This document shows, piece by piece, positions 38,812 through 47,039 of a stretch of 64,000 nucleotides of DNA. This DNA comes from Pedobacter cryoconitis (lineage in GTDB: Bacteria; Bacteroidota; Bacteroidia; Sphingobacteriales; Sphingobacteriaceae): NCBI RefSeq assembly GCF_014200605.1, contig NZ_JACHCE010000001.1, positions 62,001-126,000 of the forward strand. Reading direction: 5' to 3'. The number at the start of each line of letters is the position of its first letter. The stretch's first letter is position 1. Below the pieces are notes generated by a model. The model was given only the letters and a program-made list of their open reading frames with translations, was not told where the DNA came from and searched no databases. A program made the translations under genes and the position numbers.

Positions 38812-39753
38812 ATGATATTAGAGGATTTTTTAGTTCCAACGAAAATTGGACTGTTTTGCGCTTATGGTAATTTTTACCTTGACCCGAAGGAAATGGTTAA
38901 GGATGCCGTAATTTCACATGCACATGGTGATCATGCAATTAGTGGGAATTTCAATGTGTATTGTACGCAGGCGACCTCATTATTTATGATACAAAGGTAT
39001 AAGAAGTTTGCGGCGGGCGAATTTCATTTATATGATTTTCATGCTGAATTTATCTTGAATGGTGTTAAAATCAGTTTTATCCCTGCGGGGCATATTCTGG
39101 GGTCTGCAATGGTGATGATGGAATATAAAGGGGTAAAATATCTATATACCGGCGATTATAAACTTCAGCCGGACACAACTTGTGAACCTATTGAATTTGC
39201 CGAAGCGGATGTACTGATTACAGAAACTACTTTTGCAAATCCGGATACGAAACATCCGGATGTGGAGCTGGAAATCAAAAAATTGAATTCAACGACAAGT
39301 AATATTATGCTTGGGGCTTATGCTTTGGGTAAAAGTCAGCGGTTGATCAAACTGATCAGTGATCATTGTCCGCAGAGAAGAATTCTGGTTCATCACAGTA
39401 TCCTTCCTTTTGTGAAAATTTATGAGCAAATGGGTATTGATATGGGGAAATATGAAGTTTACGACCGTAAGGTGATGAAAAATAATAAAACTGATATGAT
39501 TTATCTTGTGCCACCCCTGGTTTACAGAAGTTATATCAAAGCTGTGAATGTGATCCGTGTTTTTGCAACAGGATGGAAACATTTACAGAACAATAATGAG
39601 CTGCAATTATTCATTTCTGACCATGTGGATTGGGATGATATCATTTATACCATAGAAAAAATCAAACCGAAAGAAATCTGGACTACACATGGAAGTGGGA
39701 TTCAGCTAAAAAGTTATTTTACAAACATTATTACTGTTAAATTGCTTAACTAA
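38812..39753 (+). CDS. Metallo-beta-lactamase fold exonuclease-like protein
   Basis: A 313-residue MBL-fold protein with HAHGDH (36-41), the FIPAGHILGSAMVMM block, and YTGDYKLQPD, the metal-binding pattern of CPSF73/RNase J-type nucleases. The opening DPKEMVKDAVISHAHGDHA matches ligase-associated DNA exonucleases and their relatives. No DNA ligase or helicase is next to it here, so the class name is by sequence only. The start abuts the coaE stop and its own stop overlaps the ATG of the DUF5522 gene (TAATG). Confidence 0.75.
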   Translation: MILEDFLVPTKIGLFCAYGNFYLDPKEMVKDAVISHAHGDHAISGNFNVYCTQATSLFMIQRYKKFAAGEFHLYDFHAEFILNGVKISFIPAGHILGSAMVMMEYKGVKYLYTGDYKLQPDTTCEPIEFAEADVLITETTFANPDTKHPDVELEIKKLNSTTSNIMLGAYALGKSQRLIKLISDHCPQRRILVHHSILPFVKIYEQMGIDMGKYEVYDRKVMKNNKTDMIYLVPPLVYRSYIKAVNVIRVFATGWKHLQNNNELQLFISDHVDWDDIIYTIEKIKPKEIWTTHGSGIQLKSYFTNIITVKLLN

Positions 39754-39923
39754 TGACACAGGATGCCGATTATTATTTCAATGAAGAAGGATTGATGGTT
39801 TTTACAGAAGCCTACCATCGTAAACGTGGTTATTGCTGTAAAAATGGTTGTAAACACTGTCCCTGGAAATACGGCAAAAAAAAGAATGATAGTAATGATA
39901 GTGAATTAACAAAAGAAAATTAA
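39753..39923 (+). CDS. DUF5522 family small protein
   Basis: A 56-residue protein from an ATG that overlaps the nuclease stop. The core AYHRKRGYCCKNGCKHCPW is diagnostic of DUF5522: four cysteines (residues 28, 29, 33, 36) that could bind a metal or iron-sulfur cluster. N-terminus acidic, C-terminus Lys-rich then Asn/Ser/Glu-rich. Function unknown. It is translationally coupled to the nuclease gene, and a MarR gene follows 7 bp later. Confidence 0.8.
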   Translation: MTQDADYYFNEEGLMVFTEAYHRKRGYCCKNGCKHCPWKYGKKKNDSNDSELTKEN

Positions 39924-39930
39924 ATAATTG

Positions 39931-40386
39931 ATGCAGCTGCAGAAAGATAATAAAGCCCCCCGCTATGAAAGTGTATTCCACGAAGCAATGGTCAACGTGG
40001 CTTTTACACAGAATTGGTGTAATGACCAGGTGAAACAGGCTGTTTCACCATATGATATTACTAATCAGCAATTTAATGTGCTGAGAATATTACGTGGACA
40101 ATACCCGAATCCTTCAACAATCAATCTGCTGAAATCCAGAATGCTGGATAAGATGTGTGATGCTTCAAGGATCGTAGACCGTTTGGTACAGAAGGACCTG
40201 ATCTGTAAAAACACTAATGCTTATGATAAACGTGCGGTTGATATCCTGATTAATGAAAAAGGAATGGCGCTGTTAAAGAAAATGGATAAAGAAATGGATC
40301 TTTCAGGCATCATTTCCTGCAATTTAACAAAACAGGAAGCTGAATTGCTGACTACATTACTGGAAAAAGCAAGGGGTAAAGATTAA
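39931..40386 (+). CDS. MarR-family transcriptional regulator
   Basis: A 151-residue winged-helix protein from the ATG at 39931. Typical MarR parts are present: VAFTQNWCNDQVKQAVSPYD, ISPYDITNQQFNVLRILRGQ-like dimer and DNA-binding helices, and the wing DASRIVDRLVQKDLICKNTN with AYDKRAVDILINEKG. The ligand is unknown. It is the last gene of the plus-strand run and converges on the ZIP transporter gene 5 bp away. Its target could be local or the cotranscribed genes. Confidence 0.82.
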   Translation: MQLQKDNKAPRYESVFHEAMVNVAFTQNWCNDQVKQAVSPYDITNQQFNVLRILRGQYPNPSTINLLKSRMLDKMCDASRIVDRLVQKDLICKNTNAYDKRAVDILINEKGMALLKKMDKEMDLSGIISCNLTKQEAELLTTLLEKARGKD

Positions 40387-40391
40387 TACCC

Positions 40392-41117
40392 CTAATGACT
40401 GTGCCCTGAGGTATAAAATCCAATCAGTGCAATTCCTATACCCAATAAAACAGCAATCATTTTTCGCTTTGAAACTTTATGGTCAACGCTGGATTCAAAT
40501 AAAATTGTGGTAGAGATGTGTAAGAATATTCCAATTACTACACCCATCATTTTGTGGAAGTAAACTTCAATACCTCCAATACGGCCGGTACTGATTCCAT
40601 TACTTACCCAAAATCCCAGTGGGGCCATAATTGCAAATACAGCCAGGTAAAAGATAATCGCCGAAGGTTTAAATTTATTCTGCATCAATATGCTCGCTAA
40701 AGCAAAAGCGGCAGGAATATGGTGTAAGGAGATCCCAAAAATCAATGCATTGTGCTGATCGGCGGCAAGTGGCATCCCTTCCAGAAAGGCATGCAGACAT
40801 AAACTGATCATAATGCCATAAGGAAAGATCTGTGTATCATCATGTTTATGGATATGGCCATGTTCTACGCCTTCAGAGAACTGTTCAAGTACAATTTGTA
40901 AGAGAAAACCGACTAATATATACAAACCGATTTCTGCATGATCAGGTCCGCTGTAGGCATCAGGTATCAAATGTAAAACGGTGATCGCAAATAAGTAGGC
41001 TCCGCTGAAAGAAAGGATCAGCTTTAGCAATTGTGATTTATCACTTTTTACTAAAAATATGGACAGCCCCCCTAAGAAAGCGCAAAAGAACAGTATTAAG
41101 ATTTTCCAAACTTCCAT
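40392..41117 (-). CDS. ZIP-family metal transporter
   Basis: A 241-residue integral membrane protein with about eight hydrophobic helices. The ZIP signature is visible: HAFLEGMPLAA and, in the next helix, SLHHIPAAFALASIL, whose His/Glu residues bind the metal. A His-rich loop EGVEHGHIHKHDD lies between helices three and four, and the C-terminus ends GHSH. It should import zinc or another divalent metal. The start overlaps the stop of the PAP2 gene by 1 bp on the same strand. Confidence 0.88.
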   Translation of the reverse strand: MEVWKILILFFCAFLGGLSIFLVKSDKSQLLKLILSFSGAYLFAITVLHLIPDAYSGPDHAEIGLYILVGFLLQIVLEQFSEGVEHGHIHKHDDTQIFPYGIMISLCLHAFLEGMPLAADQHNALIFGISLHHIPAAFALASILMQNKFKPSAIIFYLAVFAIMAPLGFWVSNGISTGRIGGIEVYFHKMMGVVIGIFLHISTTILFESSVDHKVSKRKMIAVLLGIGIALIGFYTSGHSH

Positions 41118-41680
41118 TAAGCTGCTGGTTGTAATTTTTTATAAAGCAGGGATACTAGAAACCCAATTGTAGAACCTAAAGCAGCACCTGCTACGGTATC
41201 TATCGGATAGTGTACGCCGACGTATATTTGTGCAAAAGAAATAATAAATGCCCAGGCAAGGCCGATAGGCAGGATTGGTTTCCATCTGGAATAGAAAACC
41301 ATAATTAAGAATACTGCAATACCAAAGTGATTGGTCGCATGTGCTGATGGAAAACTAAATCCGCTGCCGCATTCTACACGGTGGATAATATAGTTGGCCA
41401 TGGCAGGATCATTACAGGGTCTTAATCTGCTGATGAATGGTTTGATGAATCTGGAAGAGATCATATCGCCCATAGCAAAGGTAAGAAGTACACCTCCTAT
41501 AATATACCATCCTCTTTTTTTATATTCTTTGAAACAGAAAATGATAATAAAAAGGTACAGGGGAGCCCAGAAATAACGATTCCGCATTAAAGGCATCAAC
41601 CAATCAAAAAATCCATTGGAGAGTCCTCTGTGAATTTTAAGAAACAGTTCTACATCAAAGTTATGTAAGCTTTCTATCAT
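41117..41680 (-). CDS. PAP2-family membrane phosphatase
   Basis: A 187-residue membrane protein from the ATG at 41680, which overlaps the methyltransferase stop (ATGA). A TTG at 41692 is rejected. The three PAP2 motifs are present: KPFISRLRP, PSAHATNH and, after a Ser/Arg helix, YVGVHYPIDT, spread over five to six helices. It probably dephosphorylates lipid phosphates such as undecaprenyl pyrophosphate or phosphatidate outside the membrane. Co-transcribed with the methyltransferase and ZIP genes. Confidence 0.87.
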   Translation of the reverse strand: MIESLHNFDVELFLKIHRGLSNGFFDWLMPLMRNRYFWAPLYLFIIIFCFKEYKKRGWYIIGGVLLTFAMGDMISSRFIKPFISRLRPCNDPAMANYIIHRVECGSGFSFPSAHATNHFGIAVFLIMVFYSRWKPILPIGLAWAFIISFAQIYVGVHYPIDTVAGAALGSTIGFLVSLLYKKLQPAA

Positions 41681-42408
41681 GCTTTTTTGCAAACAAGGAT
41701 CAGCCTGTCGGATTTGGCTACATCGAAGGCTTCGAGATTATAGCTGCCGAATGTATTCACGATAGCTAACCCGCTTTTCTCAAACATACGTTCAAAATCT
41801 GCTAAGGTGAAAGCCTGTACACGTTCTTCAAAAGCATGATGTTTACTCTTATGCTCAAAATTAATATGTTTAATGATCTTCCCTTCTGCTACAAATTTAC
41901 GCAGTTCAAAATCTATACCTTCTATGGTTTTTGTTTCTCTGTGGGTAAGGTTACTGATAATCTTCTGGGTGTTGAAATAATCAATAACCACTGTTCCATC
42001 TTCTTTGATACTTTTTCTGAAAGACTTCAACGCATTTACATGATCTTTTTCAGTATCAAAGTAGCCGAAACTGGTGAAAAGATTTAAGGCGATATCATAG
42101 TAATTGATGTAGCCCAGTTTACGCATATCGTGTACGAAAAAATGAAGGTGCTTTTGCTCAAACTGTTTGGCGTATTTAATGCTTTGCTCAGAAAGATCGA
42201 TTCCTGTAACGTCAAATCCTTTTTTATTTAAATAAACTGAATGGCGGCCTCTTCCACACGCAATATCCAGTATCCTGGAATGTAATGCCGGTTTCAGGTA
42301 GGCAGTCAGGTTATCAATTAAAAATTCTGCTTCAGCATCATTACGCTGACTATATAGTATATGATAATAAGGAGAATTGAACCAGTATTGAAACCACTTT
42401 CGCTGCAT
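41677..42408 (-). CDS. Class I SAM-dependent methyltransferase
   Basis: A 243-residue methyltransferase starting at the ATG 42408 (MQRKWFQYWFNSPYYHILYS). A longer TTG reading adds hydrophobic residues that do not fit. SAM motif I is ILDIACGRGRHSVYL, followed by VTGIDLSEQSIKYAK (motif II acidic residue) and FVHDMRKLGY. The methylated substrate is unknown. Its stop overlaps the PAP2 start by four bases (ATGA), indicating a coupled operon methyltransferase-PAP2-ZIP. Confidence 0.85.
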   Translation of the reverse strand: MQRKWFQYWFNSPYYHILYSQRNDAEAEFLIDNLTAYLKPALHSRILDIACGRGRHSVYLNKKGFDVTGIDLSEQSIKYAKQFEQKHLHFFVHDMRKLGYINYYDIALNLFTSFGYFDTEKDHVNALKSFRKSIKEDGTVVIDYFNTQKIISNLTHRETKTIEGIDFELRKFVAEGKIIKHINFEHKSKHHAFEERVQAFTLADFERMFEKSGLAIVNTFGSYNLEAFDVAKSDRLILVCKKA

Positions 42409-42561
42409 AGGGACCGTCTTAAATTTAGAAAAAACAAATATAGTGATTAGGAATGCAACTGGGTGGATATTCAAGTCAAATTATCTTGACATCTGTTTGA
42501 ATTTTACGCTCAAATTAATTTAAACAAGCTTAATTATGACAGGCTCTTCTTAAATTTTTAC

Positions 42562-42569
42562 TATTTTTG
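42562..42569 (+). promoter_or_regulatory. -7 element before glmM
   Basis: TATTTTTG fits TAnnTTTG exactly and lies 20 bp before the TTG start at 42590, implying a very short 5' leader. A clear -33 TTTG was not seen. Confidence 0.45.
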
Positions 42570-42589
42570 AAAAACAAAATTCATAGCAG

Positions 42590-43978
42590 TTGACACTTAT
42601 AAAATCTATTTCAGGAATCAGGGGAACTATCGGCGGAATCGCTGGAAATGGGCTAACACCTATTGATATAGTGAAGTTTACCGCAGCTTACGGCTCGTGG
42701 GTAATTAAAAATACGAATATTAAGAAAATCGTACTCGGAAGGGATGCGCGGATCTCAGGCGATATGGTGAATAATCTGGTAACCGGTACTTTACAGGGAC
42801 TGGGTATTGAGGTGATAGATTTAGGTCTGTCAACTACACCAACTGTCGAGATTGCTGTTCCGATGGAAAAAGCGGGCGGCGGAATTATTCTGACGGCCAG
42901 TCATAATCCTAAACAATGGAATGCCTTGAAACTCTTAAATGAGAAAGGTGAATTTATCAATGATGAAAATGGTAAAGAAGTATTAGAAATTGCTGAAAGA
43001 GCTGATTTCTCTTTTGCTGACGTCAATGAACTTGGAAAAGTTATTTATGATGATTCTTATTTGCAGAAACACATTGATGTAATTCTTGCTTTGCCTCTGG
43101 TTGATGTGGAACTGATCAGAAAAGCGAATTTTAAAATTGCGATTGACTGTGTTAATTCTACTGGTGGTATATTTATTCCGGCTTTACTAAAGGCATTGGG
43201 TGTAGAAACTGTATTTGAATTATATTGTGAGCCTAATGGTGAGTTTCCACATAATCCTGAACCTCTTCCGGAAAATCTGACTGAAATTGCTAAAGTAGTA
43301 CAAAGTAAACAGGCAGATCTGGGTATTGTAGTAGATCCTGATGTGGACCGTTTATGTTTTGTTTGTGAAGACGGAACGATGTTTGGCGAGGAATATACTT
43401 TAGTTGCTGTAGCTGATTACGTACTTAAAAACCAACCAGGCAATACTGTTTCTAATCTGTCATCGACAAGAGCTTTAAAAGATGTTACCCTTAGAGCAGG
43501 CGGAGTTTACAATGCTGCTGCAGTTGGTGAGGTCAATGTGGTTACACAAATGAAAGCGACCAACGCGATTATTGGTGGCGAAGGTAATGGTGGAATAATC
43601 TATCCTGAATTGCATTATGGCCGTGATGCCTTAGTGGGGATTGCTTTATTTTTAACACATCTGGCTAAATTTGGAAAATCTGTATCCCTGTTAAGAAGCA
43701 GTTATCCGAATTATCATATTTCAAAAAATAAGATCACATTAACTCCTGAAATGGATATTGATGCTTTGTTGGTTAAAGTACAGGAAAAGTATAAAAACCA
43801 ACCGAGCAGTACGATTGACGGGTTAAAAATAGAATTTGATAATGAGTGGGTTCACCTGCGTAAATCAAATACAGAACCAATTATCCGGATCTATAGTGAA
43901 GCGGAGAATGAAACTGTAGCTGAAAACCTGGCGAAAAAGATCATATCAGATATCAAAGAAATTTTAAAATTGAATTAA
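42590..43978 (+). CDS. glmM: Phosphoglucosamine mutase
   Basis: A 462-residue alpha-D-phosphohexomutase. The catalytic phosphoserine is Ser104 in LTASHNPKQW. The Mg site is VDPDVDR, and the sugar loop is GEGNGG. The final domain includes RKSNTEPIIRIYSEAE. It interconverts glucosamine-6-P and glucosamine-1-P for peptidoglycan and LPS precursors; a phosphomannomutase activity cannot be excluded by sequence. The start is a TTG at 42590, because MTLIKSISGIRGTIGG is the conserved N-terminus and no ATG is available nearby. Followed 5 bp later by a cysteine desulfurase gene. Confidence 0.88.
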   Translation: MTLIKSISGIRGTIGGIAGNGLTPIDIVKFTAAYGSWVIKNTNIKKIVLGRDARISGDMVNNLVTGTLQGLGIEVIDLGLSTTPTVEIAVPMEKAGGGIILTASHNPKQWNALKLLNEKGEFINDENGKEVLEIAERADFSFADVNELGKVIYDDSYLQKHIDVILALPLVDVELIRKANFKIAIDCVNSTGGIFIPALLKALGVETVFELYCEPNGEFPHNPEPLPENLTEIAKVVQSKQADLGIVVDPDVDRLCFVCEDGTMFGEEYTLVAVADYVLKNQPGNTVSNLSSTRALKDVTLRAGGVYNAAAVGEVNVVTQMKATNAIIGGEGNGGIIYPELHYGRDALVGIALFLTHLAKFGKSVSLLRSSYPNYHISKNKITLTPEMDIDALLVKVQEKYKNQPSSTIDGLKIEFDNEWVHLRKSNTEPIIRIYSEAENETVAENLAKKIISDIKEILKLN

Positions 43979-43983
43979 TACAA

Positions 43984-45132
43984 ATGAACAGGATCTATTT
44001 AGATAATGCTGCAACAACACCTCTTGACAAAGAGGTAATGGCCGAAATGATGAATGTGATGGAGAATTACTATGGTAATCCGTCTTCAATTCATGCGCAG
44101 GGCCGTGAGGTGCGTACATTGATTGAAAAGGCCCGTAAAACTGTAGCTGGATTACTGAATGCGACGCCTGCTGAGATATTTTTCACTTCGGGTGGTACAG
44201 AAGCAGACAATACAGCTATACGTTGTGGTATTGCAGCTTTTGGGATTAAACATGCAATTACTTCAAAAACCGAGCATCATGCCGTAGAACATACGCTGGG
44301 ACAATTATTAAAGGATGGAGTGATTGACAAGCTTAGTTTTGTTAATGTTGATGCTAAAGGTAATATTGATTATGACCATCTTGAACAGCTTTTAAAAGAG
44401 AATTCGCGTTCTTTTGTTTCTTTAATGCATGCAAATAATGAATTGGCAACTTTGACTGATATGGAAAAAGTTGGTGATATCTGTGAGCGTTATGAGGCTA
44501 TTTATCATTGTGATACCGTACAGACTATGGGTCATTATGTACATGATGTCAGAAAGATAAAAGCACATTTTATTGTTTGTGCAGCACATAAACTGCATGG
44601 TCCTAAGGGTGTTGGATTCTTGTTTGTAAATCATACCATTAAAATCAGTCCAATGATTTATGGTGGTGCGCAGGAGCGTAATATGCGTGGTGGAACAGAA
44701 AATGTATATGGAATTGTAGGCCTTGCTAAAGCATTGGAAATGGCTTATGGGCATATGGCAGAACATCAGTCTTATATTCAGGAGTTGAAAACTTACATGA
44801 AAGATAAACTGGTAGCTGAAATTCCTGGAATTAGTTTTAACGGTGAAACTGATCCTGAGAAAAGTTTGTATACAGTGCTTAATGTATCATTTCCGGCAAT
44901 GGAAATGTCTGATATGTTATTGTTTAATCTGGATATTAACGGGATCTCTGCATCTGGCGGCAGTGCCTGTTCATCTGGTTCAAATATTGGTTCTCATGTA
45001 TTAACTGCTATTGGAACTGATCCTAACCGTCCATCGGTAAGGTTCTCTTTCAGTAAACTGAATACCAAAGAGGAAATCGATTATGTAATAGAAAAAGTGA
45101 AACATATTGTAGAGCAGAATATTGCTGTATAG
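43984..45132 (+). CDS. Cysteine desulfurase (NifS/IscS family)
   Basis: A 382-residue PLP enzyme. The N-terminal RIYLDNAATTPLDKEVMAEM block is standard. The PLP Lys is Lys203 (CAAHKLHGPKG) and the persulfide-forming Cys is Cys329 (SACSSGSNIGSHVL). It removes sulfur from cysteine for iron-sulfur cluster and tRNA thiolation. Class I members have a flexible loop around the catalytic Cys, as here. It follows glmM by 5 bp and is closed by a strong terminator. A start ATG at 43984. Confidence 0.92.
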   Translation: MNRIYLDNAATTPLDKEVMAEMMNVMENYYGNPSSIHAQGREVRTLIEKARKTVAGLLNATPAEIFFTSGGTEADNTAIRCGIAAFGIKHAITSKTEHHAVEHTLGQLLKDGVIDKLSFVNVDAKGNIDYDHLEQLLKENSRSFVSLMHANNELATLTDMEKVGDICERYEAIYHCDTVQTMGHYVHDVRKIKAHFIVCAAHKLHGPKGVGFLFVNHTIKISPMIYGGAQERNMRGGTENVYGIVGLAKALEMAYGHMAEHQSYIQELKTYMKDKLVAEIPGISFNGETDPEKSLYTVLNVSFPAMEMSDMLLFNLDINGISASGGSACSSGSNIGSHVLTAIGTDPNRPSVRFSFSKLNTKEEIDYVIEKVKHIVEQNIAV

Positions 45133-45150
45133 TAATTTATAATATAAATG

Positions 45151-45185
45151 AAAAAGCTCTGACCGCTGGTCGGAGCTTTTTTTTT
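45151..45185 (+). terminator. Intrinsic terminator after the cysteine desulfurase gene
   Basis: AAAAAGCTCTGACC (45151-45164) and GGTCGGAGCTTTTT (45168-45181) form a stem with one G-U pair, 3-nt loop and a tail of nine T, about 20 bp after the stop. Confidence 0.9.
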
Positions 45186-45196
45186 AACAATCAATT

Positions 45197-45730
45197 ATGC
45201 AATACTTATCAATAGAGAATAATCAGAGTCCGTATTTGTCCTTTGTAGAGGAACTTTATCATTCTGCTTTTCCATTGGAGGAAAGAAGAAATTGGGAGCA
45301 ATTGCTTAAAATGATCGGCACAGTACCCGAAATGTCTTTTCAGGTAGTCCTGGCCGAAGAAAAAGCAATAGGGTTTGTGATTAGCTGGAAGTTTGACGAC
45401 TGGTGTTTTGTAGAACACCTGGCTGTTGACCCGGTAAACAGGGGAAAGAAGTTTGGGGAAAGGATTATGAAAGACTTCATGACAAAGAACCGTAAGTTAT
45501 TATTAGAAGTTGAGCCACCTTTATCTGTAGATGCTGTGCGCAGGGTAGGCTTTTATGAAAGACTGGGGTTAGTTTGTTTACCTTTTGATTATCTTCATCC
45601 TTCTTACCACGATTCTCATGTTTCTCATTCTTTAGTGCTGATGACTAATGTGCCTGAAACAGGGGAAATATATTTTGATGAAATCATTCTTAAGGTTAAA
45701 AGACAGGTTTATTTGTATCGTCCAATCTGA
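45197..45730 (+). CDS. GNAT-family acetyltransferase
   Basis: A 177-residue GNAT protein. The acetyl-CoA-binding motif A reads HLAVDPVNRGKKFGERIMKD, preceded by the GFVISWKFDDWCFVEHL strands. The end differs from simple N-acetyltransferases by a longer beta tail (GEIYFDEIILKVKRQVYLY). Substrate unknown. Start ATG at 45197, 10-15 bp after the terminator of the upstream gene; monocistronic. Confidence 0.82.
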   Translation: MQYLSIENNQSPYLSFVEELYHSAFPLEERRNWEQLLKMIGTVPEMSFQVVLAEEKAIGFVISWKFDDWCFVEHLAVDPVNRGKKFGERIMKDFMTKNRKLLLEVEPPLSVDAVRRVGFYERLGLVCLPFDYLHPSYHDSHVSHSLVLMTNVPETGEIYFDEIILKVKRQVYLYRPI

Positions 45731-45844
45731 TTTTCAGGAGCTGAATTACAAATAGTGTGATATTTATAAAATAATAGAAACTATATTTTTTATGGCTTGT
45801 TTACCATTCAACTATCAAATTATTTTGAACTAAAAATATTGATT

Positions 45845-46051
45845 ATGAGTACTCCGGAAAAGCAAGACCACGAAAATGAAAAAAAGAAAACGGTTTATAA
45901 AGAGACAGACAATAGTGAAGATTTAACGGGTGGAGAAACATCTTCTGAGTCAGAATCTGGCAGGACTGCCTTTACACACAGGCCTGAGAGAAAGAATAAA
46001 CCATTAGGTTCAAGTCATGAGCCAGGGGTTACACCCGGAAGAGAGTTTTAA
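45845..46051 (+). CDS. Small disordered hydrophilic protein
   Basis: A 68-residue protein from the ATG at 45845; an earlier start in the same frame adds an implausible hydrophobic segment. The sequence is low-complexity, with Lys/Glu at the start (EKQDHENEKKK), Ser/Glu in the middle (GGETSSESESG) and RPERKNKPLGSSHEPGVTPG at the end. No fold or known family. It could be a stress or general hydrophilic protein. A large hairpin follows at 46105-46149. Confidence 0.5.
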   Translation: MSTPEKQDHENEKKKTVYKETDNSEDLTGGETSSESESGRTAFTHRPERKNKPLGSSHEPGVTPGREF

Positions 46052-46104
46052 AAAAGACTATTTTTTATTACCTGTTTAAATCTGAATGATAAATTTAAAC
46101 AGGT

Positions 46105-46149
46105 AAACAGAAAACCCTGAATCAGCTATTGATTCGGGGTTTTCTGTTT
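46105..46149 (+). terminator. Strong intrinsic terminator
   Basis: AAACAGAAAACCCTGAATCA (46105-46124) and TGATTCGGGGTTTTCTGTTT (46130-46149) form a 20-bp stem with one G-U pair and a 5-nt loop, 54 bp after the stop of the small hydrophilic protein. Confidence 0.8.
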
Positions 46150-46232
46150 CTAAGCTAAAATAATGGAATTCTATCCTGTAAATATTACCTGATTTATTTG
46201 CCTGTTAATGTTTTCTCCATTACATTAGAGGA

Positions 46233-46240
46233 TACATTTG
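46233..46240 (+). promoter_or_regulatory. -7 element before the BSP protease gene
   Basis: TACATTTG fits TAnnTTTG exactly and lies 70 bp before the ATG at 46311. It probably drives the protease and GH92 genes. No clear -33 TTTG at 19 bp. Confidence 0.45.
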
Positions 46241-46310
46241 GCTTTAAGTAGAAAGGGATTATTAGTGTTTATTGATTTGCTAAATCGTTTTTAATATTAT
46301 AACCATATAT

Positions 46311-47006
46311 ATGACCCTCATTCGGACTTTAGCGGCAGCCAGCCTATTATTATTCTCTATGCAGAACATTGCTTCTGCTCAGGTAAAACACACTTTTAAA
46401 GATAAAGAAGTCATTCGAAGAAATGACCTGACCTTAACCTTCATTAATCAGGATGAAAATTTTTCCCCTGTATTGAAGAAGAGAATGATTGAAACCTTTT
46501 TTAAGGTCTATCCGGCTTTAAAAGGCGCTTACAACGAAAAAACTGCAAAACAGGTCACCTTTGTTATTGATACAACTTATAAAGGAGTTGCTGCTACACA
46601 AGGCACTACTGTTGCTTATAGCCCTGTCTGGTTTAAACAGCATCCTGAGGATATCGATGTGGTTACCCATGAGGTGATGCATATTGTGCAGAATTATGGC
46701 AGTAATGCAGGCCCGTGGTGGATAACTGAAGGAATAGCTGATTATGTCCGCTTTAAATACGGTGTTGATAATAAAGGGGCAAAATGGGCTCTGCCTGATT
46801 ATAAAACGGGACAGAAGTATGATAATGGTTACCGGGTTACGGCAAGGTTTTTTGCCTGGCTGGAGAAACATGATTATCCCGGGTTCGTAAAAGCCCTGGA
46901 TCAGAACATGAGAAATCATACTTATACTGAAGACTTCTGGAAAAAACAAACAACCAAAACTTTAACTGAATTATGGGATTTATATGTACTTAATCCAGTA
47001 ATTTAG
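46311..47006 (+). CDS. Secreted BSP-family zinc metalloprotease-like protein
   Basis: A 231-residue exported protein with signal peptide at 1-23 (IASAQ). It fits the plant basic secretory protein (BSP) family: zinc-binding VVTHEVMHIVQNYG with His120, Glu121, His124, then PWWITEGIADYVRFKYG with Glu140 as likely third ligand. It ends DFWKKQTTKTLTELWDLY. It should be an extracytoplasmic protease or peptidase; activity is inferred. The GH92 gene follows 33 bp later, so the pair is probably one operon acting on glycoproteins. Confidence 0.82.
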   Translation: MTLIRTLAAASLLLFSMQNIASAQVKHTFKDKEVIRRNDLTLTFINQDENFSPVLKKRMIETFFKVYPALKGAYNEKTAKQVTFVIDTTYKGVAATQGTTVAYSPVWFKQHPEDIDVVTHEVMHIVQNYGSNAGPWWITEGIADYVRFKYGVDNKGAKWALPDYKTGQKYDNGYRVTARFFAWLEKHDYPGFVKALDQNMRNHTYTEDFWKKQTTKTLTELWDLYVLNPVI

Positions 47007-47039
47007 AATAACATTATCAATTATAAACCACACAAAAAA

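Noticed and set aside
44422..44766. 114-codon minus-strand frame inside the cysteine desulfurase gene
   Set aside because: Antisense to the PLP-Lys region; composition is atypical for a protein.
46518..46949. 143-codon minus-strand frame inside the BSP protease gene
   Set aside because: Antisense to the zinc site and with low-complexity character.
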